Part shown: piece by piece, positions 59,455 to 64,000 of the stretch
Position numbering within the stretch: position 1 is the stretch's first letter
Layout: every line of letters begins with the position of its first letter
NCBI GenBank assembly: GCA_017303335.1
Contig: JAFLBK010000006.1
Location: forward strand, 1-64,000
DNA from: Chitinophagales bacterium
GTDB lineage: Bacteria > Bacteroidota > Bacteroidia > Chitinophagales > Chitinophagaceae
Length of the DNA: 64,000 nt
Direction of reading: 5' to 3'
Translations under genes and position numbers: made by a program
The notes under the pieces: generated by a model
What the model was told of the DNA's origin: nothing
Database searches by the model: none
Seen by the model: the letters and a program-made list of their open reading frames with translations, nothing else

Positions 59455-60837
59455 ATGAAACTTTCAATACATCGCTCATTGGTTTGGGTATCAGCCTTCT
59501 TCCTGGTACTTACAGGATGTAATAATGAACCCGGAAAAAACATAACTGATCAAACCGAAACAAAGACGGTATCGGTTCATCCGGAATGGAGTGGACAAAC
59601 CAATATTTATGAGGTGAACCTGCGGCAATATTCTGCAAGCGGGTCCATCGTGGAATTTGAAAAGCACCTGCCGCGGTTAAAAGATATGGGTGTGGAAGTG
59701 CTGTGGTTTATGCCGATCAACCCGATAGGTAAAGAGGGGCGGAAAATGAGTGAATCGGACCTGGGGAGTTACTATGCCGTGCGGAATTACAAGGGCTTTA
59801 ATGAAGAGTTTGGCACCATGGAGCAATGGAAGGCATTTGTAAAACATGCGCAAACCATGGGATTCAAAGTGATCATCGACTGGGTTGCCAATCATTCGGC
59901 CCCGGATAATAACTGGATGAAAGAACACCCGGATTTTTACGCAAAGGATTCTTCCGGTAAAATTATTATTCCCTTTGACTGGACCGATACCCGCAAATTA
60001 AATTACCAGAACAGGGCGCTGCGGGATAGTATGATCGCCGCTATGAAATTCTGGGTTACCGAAACCGGCATTGATGGTTTTCGTTGTGATGTGGCCGAGG
60101 AAGTTCCGGCCGACTTCTGGCGGGAGTGTATTTCCTCGCTTCGGCAAATCAAGAATGTGTTCATGCTGGCGGAAGGGAACAAAGCCAATCTTCATGAAGC
60201 GGGATTCGATGCCACCTACGAATGGAGTATGATGCACCTGATGTCGGAACTGTATAAAGGATCAAAATCACTGAAGCAATTTGATTCGGCCGTGAAGGCA
60301 GATATCAGAGACTTCCCTGCCAGCGCTTACCGCATGTACTTCACCACGAATCATGACGAGAATAGCTGGAACGGGACCGAGTTTGAGAAGTATGGGGATG
60401 CGTATAAAACATTCGCTGTATTTACCCAAACCATGTACAGGAGCATCCCCTTGATCTACAGCGGTCAGGAAAATATGAACAGGAAAAGACTGAAATTCTT
60501 TGTCAAGGATACCATCAGCTGGCAGGGCGGATTTCCTGCCGCCCCATTCTACAAAACATTACTGACATTGCGCAAAACAAATCCGGCCCTGGCTGCCGAC
60601 GCTTCGTTTGCAAGATTATCCGGTTCAGCTGATTCTGCCGTGTATGCATACCAGCGTGCGAAGGATGGCCATAAGGTGGTCGTAATCCTGAATCTTTCGA
60701 AGTATCTTCAGAAATTTACCATCCCGGGCGTCGCCGGGGAGCCGCTGAATGTATTCATGGGGACAAAGGAAAAAATTACCGACTCCCACCAATTCAGTAT
60801 TGAACCCTGGGGATATATCGTTTACGATTACAATTGA
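59455..60837 (+). CDS. Alpha-amylase family glycoside hydrolase (GH13), lipoprotein
   Basis: A 460-residue GH13 enzyme anchored by a lipobox (LTGC, C22). Conserved regions are DWVANH (142-147), the nucleophile D212 in GFRCDVAE, the acid/base E240 in LAEGNK and the transition-state D301 in FTTNHDEN. A small C-terminal beta domain follows. It should hydrolyse alpha-1,4-glucans at the cell surface or in the periplasm. With the MFS transporter and the cyclomaltodextrinase downstream it forms a starch/maltodextrin locus. Confidence 0.93.
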   Translation: MKLSIHRSLVWVSAFFLVLTGCNNEPGKNITDQTETKTVSVHPEWSGQTNIYEVNLRQYSASGSIVEFEKHLPRLKDMGVEVLWFMPINPIGKEGRKMSESDLGSYYAVRNYKGFNEEFGTMEQWKAFVKHAQTMGFKVIIDWVANHSAPDNNWMKEHPDFYAKDSSGKIIIPFDWTDTRKLNYQNRALRDSMIAAMKFWVTETGIDGFRCDVAEEVPADFWRECISSLRQIKNVFMLAEGNKANLHEAGFDATYEWSMMHLMSELYKGSKSLKQFDSAVKADIRDFPASAYRMYFTTNHDENSWNGTEFEKYGDAYKTFAVFTQTMYRSIPLIYSGQENMNRKRLKFFVKDTISWQGGFPAAPFYKTLLTLRKTNPALAADASFARLSGSADSAVYAYQRAKDGHKVVVILNLSKYLQKFTIPGVAGEPLNVFMGTKEKITDSHQFSIEPWGYIVYDYN

Positions 60838-60957
60838 TTCCAGGAATCAACCGGGCAGGCGAACCACAGGGATAATATTTTTTGCCGGGTGGGATTTTAT
60901 TGTATTTTTAAAAAAGTGTATTTCGTACACATCCTATAATCTCTCAAAACGATTGCT

Positions 60958-62310
60958 ATGTCAGTAACCTCTTATACAGGTGTTAAACCGCATCTTGGAT
61001 TTTGGCAGATATTCAACATGTGTTTTGGATTCTTCGGCATTCAGTTCGGCTGGAGTTTGCAGATGGGTAATATGAGCGCCATCTACGAGTACCTGGGCGC
61101 AAGTCCCGAAGAAATACCCGGTCTTTGGCTGGCAGCACCCATGACAGGACTTATCGTACAACCGATCATCGGGTACCTGAGCGATCGAACCTGGCACCCG
61201 ATGCTGGGCAGGCGCCGCCCTTACTTTCTCATAGGCGCTGTACTCAGTTCTCTGGCTTTGTTTATTATGCCCAATGTATCGGCCGTTTGGATGGCGGCCG
61301 GCACACTATGGATACTCGACTCCTGCATCAACATCAGCATGGAGCCCTTTCGGGCGTTTGTTGCCGACAACCTGGATGAAAAACAACGTTCAAAAGGATT
61401 TGCCATGCAGAGCATGTTCATCGGACTTGCGTCTTTTATCGCTGGGTTTTTACCCGTAAAACTGGTAGAGTGGTTTGGCGTATCAAGAGATAAAGTAGGT
61501 GGAGCTATCCCGCAAAATATTTCGCTTTCCTTTTACATCGGTGGTGCTGTGTTCTTTGCGGCTGTTCTCTATACCGTGATCAGAAGCAGGGAATACCCGC
61601 CTTCGGATTCCGACTGGAGGAAAAAGATCAAGGAGTCGAACAAAGGTTTCGGGGGCGGCGTGAAGGAAATCATTTCCTCGATCGGCAGCATGCCACAGCA
61701 GATGAAACGGCTTGCGATCGTTAACTTTCTTACCTGGCCGGGTTTGTTCCTGATGTGGTTCTATTACAGCACCGGTGTGGCTACCGATATTTTTGGCGGT
61801 GATGCAACGAGTAACAGCGAAGTATTTACCAAGGGCCTTGAGTATGCCAATACAACCTCGGCGATATTGAACCTGGTTACATTTTTATTCGCCTTTACCA
61901 TTCCGTTCTGGGTTGGCAAACTGGGAAAGAAATATACCCATACCGTTTGCCTGCTGCTCGGTGGAATCGGTTTGATCTCGGTGAATTACATCCAGCAGCC
62001 TTGGATGCTGTATGTAGCCATGTCAATGGTTGGCATTGCCTGGTCTTCCATCCTTTCCATGCCCTATTCGATGCTTGCCGGAAGCCTGCCGCAGGATAAG
62101 ATCGGCATTTACATGGGCATTTTTAATTTTTTCATTGTGCTTCCGGAGATCATCGCTTCATTGTTCTTTGGAAAGATCATGTCGGGTTTCCTCGGAAACG
62201 ACCGCCTGCTGGCTGTGATGATCGGAGGTTGCCTGCTGGTGCTTGCCGGAATTGTGTGTGCACTGATCGTGAAAGAAGAGAAAAACGGATCAATCCCTAA
62301 ATCGAGATAG
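60958..62310 (+). CDS. MFS sugar transporter (SLC45/maltose-type)
   Basis: A 450-residue transporter with twelve predicted helices. GYLSDRTWHPMLGRRRPYF (about 75-93) is the MFS loop 2-3 motif in its SLC45/sucrose-maltose version, and a second large loop follows helix 6. It should import maltose or maltodextrin breakdown products across the inner membrane by proton symport. It lies between the two amylase genes; its stop is 1 bp before the next ATG, so they are co-transcribed. Confidence 0.9.
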   Translation: MSVTSYTGVKPHLGFWQIFNMCFGFFGIQFGWSLQMGNMSAIYEYLGASPEEIPGLWLAAPMTGLIVQPIIGYLSDRTWHPMLGRRRPYFLIGAVLSSLALFIMPNVSAVWMAAGTLWILDSCINISMEPFRAFVADNLDEKQRSKGFAMQSMFIGLASFIAGFLPVKLVEWFGVSRDKVGGAIPQNISLSFYIGGAVFFAAVLYTVIRSREYPPSDSDWRKKIKESNKGFGGGVKEIISSIGSMPQQMKRLAIVNFLTWPGLFLMWFYYSTGVATDIFGGDATSNSEVFTKGLEYANTTSAILNLVTFLFAFTIPFWVGKLGKKYTHTVCLLLGGIGLISVNYIQQPWMLYVAMSMVGIAWSSILSMPYSMLAGSLPQDKIGIYMGIFNFFIVLPEIIASLFFGKIMSGFLGNDRLLAVMIGGCLLVLAGIVCALIVKEEKNGSIPKSR

Positions 62311-62311
62311 T

Positions 62312-64000
62312 ATGAAAAGAATAGCACTTACACTAATCGTTCTCCCTTTTTCACTGCTGCTTTTGGCACAGCAAAAGGAAGTGCATTGCTATCCCACCCA
62401 TTGGTGGACAGGTATGAAGTGGAACAAACTGCAGGTGATGGTTCATGGCGATAAGATCGCCGATCAATTTCCCATGATTAAGATGGGCCCCAAAGGAATA
62501 CTCTTAGCGCCCGGGGTGACCCTGACAGGTATCAACCGGGTGGAGAATCCCAACTATGTGTTTCTCGATCTGGCGATAAGCCCTTCGGCCCGGCCGGGAA
62601 AATTCAAGATCCCCTTTGTCAAAGACATGGACCTGCAATACGAATTAAAGTCACGGCGGGCCGGCAATGGTTCGTTGTTTGCGCAGGGTATTACTTCAAA
62701 AGATTTTATGTACCTGATCATGCCCGACCGGTTCAGTAACGGCGACCCGGGTAACGATCGTGTGCCGGGTATGCGTGATCAAACCCTTCGCCGCGATACG
62801 GTTTACAACCGGCATGGAGGCGACTTAAGGGGAGTGCAAAATCACCTGGATTATCTTCTGTCGATGGGCGTAACAGCGATATGGCTGAACCCGGTAATTG
62901 AAAACGATATGCCGGATCGGACGGAACACGGCTATGCATTTACCAACCACTATAAGGTAGACCCACGGTTGGGAGGAGATAAGGCCTACCATGAATTGAT
63001 TGAGGCAACGCATGCAAAAGGGATGAAAGTGATCCAGGACGCGGTGTACAACCATGTAGGATTGTATCACGTCACGGTGCAGGATATGCCTATGAAGGAC
63101 TGGCTTAATCAATGGCCCGAGTATACCAATACCAGCTATAAAGACCAAACCCTGTTTGACCCTCACGCCAGTCCGGCTGAACAGAAGATCATGGCGGATG
63201 GCTGGTTTACCAAGATGATGCCCGACATGAATCAGCACAATCCGTTTGTGGCTAATTTCCTGATTCAGCATGCTCTCTGGACCGTTGAAGAGTTTGGCAT
63301 CGACGGATGGCGGATCGATACCTATGCGTACAACGATCTTGCATTTATGAACCGCTGTAATAAAGCGCTGGAAGATGATTTTCCAAAGATCACCATGTTT
63401 GGCGAAACCTGGGTGCATGGCGTCATCAACCAGAGTTATTTTGTACAGAATAATTATAATGTGCCGTTTAAGAGCAACCTGCAGGCGCCTACCGATTTTC
63501 AGACCTTGTGGAGTATTACCGATGCCATGACGAAGGACTTTGGCTGGACCGATGGCATCAACAAACTTTATACGGTATTGGCGCAGGATTTTGTTTACAA
63601 AGATCCGATGCGCAATGTGATCTTCCTGGATAATCATGATATATCCCGCTTCTTTTCCGTGGTGGGTGAAGACGTTACCAAGTATAAATCATCCATCAGC
63701 TGGCTTTTAACCTGCCGTGGCATACCACAGTTCTATTATGGCGGGGAGATCGGCATGACGGGCGTAACCAGCCCGAACGATGGATTTGTGCGCCAGGACT
63801 TTCCCGGTGGATGGGCTACAGATCCTGCCAACAAATTCACGGATGCAGGAAGAACAGACAAAGAGCGGGCGATATGGAACCACCTTGCCCGGCTGGCCAA
63901 TTTCCGCAAAACATCCTCAGCGCTTACAACAGGCAGGATGATGCAGTTTCTGCCGGTCGATGGCGTATATGTTTATTTCCGGTATGATGACAAACAAACA
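62312..64000 (+). CDS. Cyclomaltodextrinase/neopullulanase-type GH13 enzyme (partial, runs off the window)
   Basis: The first 563 residues of a GH13 enzyme; the 3' end is beyond the window. A signal peptide ends at LLAQ (residue 20). An N-terminal beta-sandwich domain (about 22-115) is typical of cyclomaltodextrinases and SusA-type neopullulanases. The catalytic barrel has DAVYNHVG (243-250), nucleophile D336 in DGWRIDTY, acid/base E365 in FGETW and D443 in LDNHDISR. It should cut cyclodextrins, pullulan or maltodextrins in the periplasm. It is directly downstream of the transporter gene. Confidence 0.93.
   Translation, partial: MKRIALTLIVLPFSLLLLAQQKEVHCYPTHWWTGMKWNKLQVMVHGDKIADQFPMIKMGPKGILLAPGVTLTGINRVENPNYVFLDLAISPSARPGKFKIPFVKDMDLQYELKSRRAGNGSLFAQGITSKDFMYLIMPDRFSNGDPGNDRVPGMRDQTLRRDTVYNRHGGDLRGVQNHLDYLLSMGVTAIWLNPVIENDMPDRTEHGYAFTNHYKVDPRLGGDKAYHELIEATHAKGMKVIQDAVYNHVGLYHVTVQDMPMKDWLNQWPEYTNTSYKDQTLFDPHASPAEQKIMADGWFTKMMPDMNQHNPFVANFLIQHALWTVEEFGIDGWRIDTYAYNDLAFMNRCNKALEDDFPKITMFGETWVHGVINQSYFVQNNYNVPFKSNLQAPTDFQTLWSITDAMTKDFGWTDGINKLYTVLAQDFVYKDPMRNVIFLDNHDISRFFSVVGEDVTKYKSSISWLLTCRGIPQFYYGGEIGMTGVTSPNDGFVRQDFPGGWATDPANKFTDAGRTDKERAIWNHLARLANFRKTSSALTTGRMMQFLPVDGVYVYFRYDDKQT

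Overview
The window is a chromosomal segment of a Bacteroidota bacterium, most likely of the order Chitinophagales (family Chitinophagaceae). The evidence is: TAnnTTTG-type -7 promoter elements in front of many genes; an almost complete lack of Shine-Dalgarno sequences; a type IX secretion C-terminal sorting domain on a secreted nuclease; a short NuoG; TonB/ExbB/ExbD genes of the Bacteroidota type; and several dispersed palindromic repeats of the kind seen in these genomes. The lineage is inferred from gene content, not from a tree.

Layout. 1-650: end of an rRNA operon (23S 3' end, 5S, terminator). 691-4170: a lone tyrosine recombinase, a TMEM175-like channel, an RRM protein and the rpsF-rpsR-rplI operon. 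4.3-9.3 kb: secreted M14 peptidase, secreted endonuclease I and rpsT. 9.3-12.7 kb: PqiA-like protein and sucA. 12.6-15.8 kb: the pdeM/DEXH helicase pair of the ligase-associated DNA repair set, without the ligase. 16.1-22.9 kb: ffh, then a 1776-residue protein with two alpha/beta hydrolase domains, a CHAT caspase-like protease domain and a helical C-terminus. 23.0-26.1 kb: rpsP, rimM, dinB, peroxiredoxin. 26.2-29.1 kb: two pseudouridine synthases and rlmN. 29.2-33.4 kb: PQQ-type sugar dehydrogenase, thiolase, hisS and a low-molecular-weight phosphatase. 33.5-37.6 kb: a TonB, PstS-like lipoprotein and TPR cluster. 37.7-52.7 kb: all fourteen nuo genes of respiratory complex I, interrupted by four unrelated small genes. 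52.8-58.0 kb: ABC-type permease, then exbB-exbD-exbD-tonB and a third exbD. 58.0-59.4 kb: mnmE. 59.5-64 kb: start of a starch/maltodextrin locus (lipoprotein alpha-amylase, MFS sugar transporter, cyclomaltodextrinase cut by the window end).

Most of the window is housekeeping. The strongest candidate for something new is the CHAT/double-hydrolase protein (17577-22907): all three catalytic sites look intact, and it stands alone between ffh and rpsP. A second theme is dispersed palindromic repeats. They fill operon gaps, especially in nuo, and in three places appear to have entered protein-coding genes in frame. A third is a promoter layout in which the -7 element ends exactly 4 nt before the start codon (mnmE, rlmN, phosphatase), predicting leaderless mRNAs.

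Starts were chosen by family alignment and upstream signals. Positions of short sites were read by eye and may be off by one or two bases.
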